A stretch of DNA of 64,000 bases from Brevibacillus formosus (GTDB lineage Bacteria; Bacillota; Bacilli; Brevibacillales; Brevibacillaceae): the NCBI RefSeq assembly GCF_003013405.1, contig NZ_PXZL01000025.1, positions 30,797 to 94,796 on the forward strand, read 5' to 3'. The notes under the pieces are model-generated. The model was not told the origin of the DNA. It did no database searches and saw only the letters and a program-made list of their open reading frames with translations. Below are positions 63,979-64,000 of this stretch, piece after piece; the stretch's first letter is position 1, and every line of letters begins with the position of its first letter. The translations under genes and the position numbers were made by a program.

Positions 63979-64000
63979 TACGTCTCGGTCGGTGTCCCTA

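Overview
The window reads as a chromosomal segment of a spore-forming, Gram-positive member of the Bacillales, most likely Brevibacillus or a close Paenibacillaceae relative. The basis is strong AGGAGG-type ribosome sites with frequent GTG and TTG starts, mid-range base composition, a SpoVIF-like sporulation gene, an M-box magnesium riboswitch, PurBox-like operators and gene orders known from Bacillus subtilis. The genus is an inference; no rRNA gene is present. No tRNA, CRISPR array, phage or transposase gene was seen.

Layout. 1-10.8 kb: de novo purine synthesis on the minus strand. purC-S-Q-L-F-M-N is one operon; purH (cut by the window edge) has its own promoter and is separated from purN by a sporulation gene and a divergent M-box/corA magnesium-transport unit. 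A decayed chemoreceptor end (10.95-11.14 kb) follows. 11.2-13.7 kb: iron-type alcohol dehydrogenase and M29 aminopeptidase. 13.9-19.9 kb: a vancomycin-resistance-like cluster in the order vanY, D-Ala:D-X ligase, vanXY, vanT, vanS, resembling vanG-type D-Ala-D-Ser loci but without vanR. 20-23 kb: WYL regulator, DinB-fold protein, DUF169 protein and a lipoprotein.

23.2-36.5 kb: a long minus-strand operon for a Tad/Flp-type pilus. It has prepilin peptidase, CpaB, TadZ, TadA, TadB, TadC, Flp pilin and TadE/TadG-like pseudopilins. Unusual partners are two VWA lipoproteins, a secreted protein with 17 Pro-Asn pentapeptide repeats, twin 66-residue membrane proteins and two unrecognised proteins. 36.8-39.8 kb: thioredoxin-like protein, a response regulator of the SARP/BTAD type and a secreted DUF4832 protein. 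39.9-51.4 kb: a nine-gene Pel-like exopolysaccharide operon: CheY, an epimerase-PelD fusion, PelE, a PelA-deacetylase-like protein, PelF, PelG, CotH kinase, VTC-type polyphosphate polymerase and DUF4956. Together 23-51 kb looks like a surface-attachment and biofilm region.

51.8-54.7 kb: an AT-rich block (small membrane protein, TetR regulator with a 20-bp palindromic operator, papain-fold hydrolase, unknown repeat-rich protein), bounded by a remnant of a ggt gene on one side and the intact ggt on the other. 54.7-58.4 kb: ggt, paired chromate transporters and an Lrp regulator, the same gene set as B. subtilis ywrABCD. 58.5-59.0 kb: guanine deaminase. 59.1-63.7 kb: a BceRS-BceAB bacitracin-type resistance module.

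Two 165-166-bp copies of a terminal-inverted-repeat element (MITE-like) lie inside the purine operon and between bceS and bceA; a second, more diverged repeat family may be present near 56.5 and 63.9 kb.
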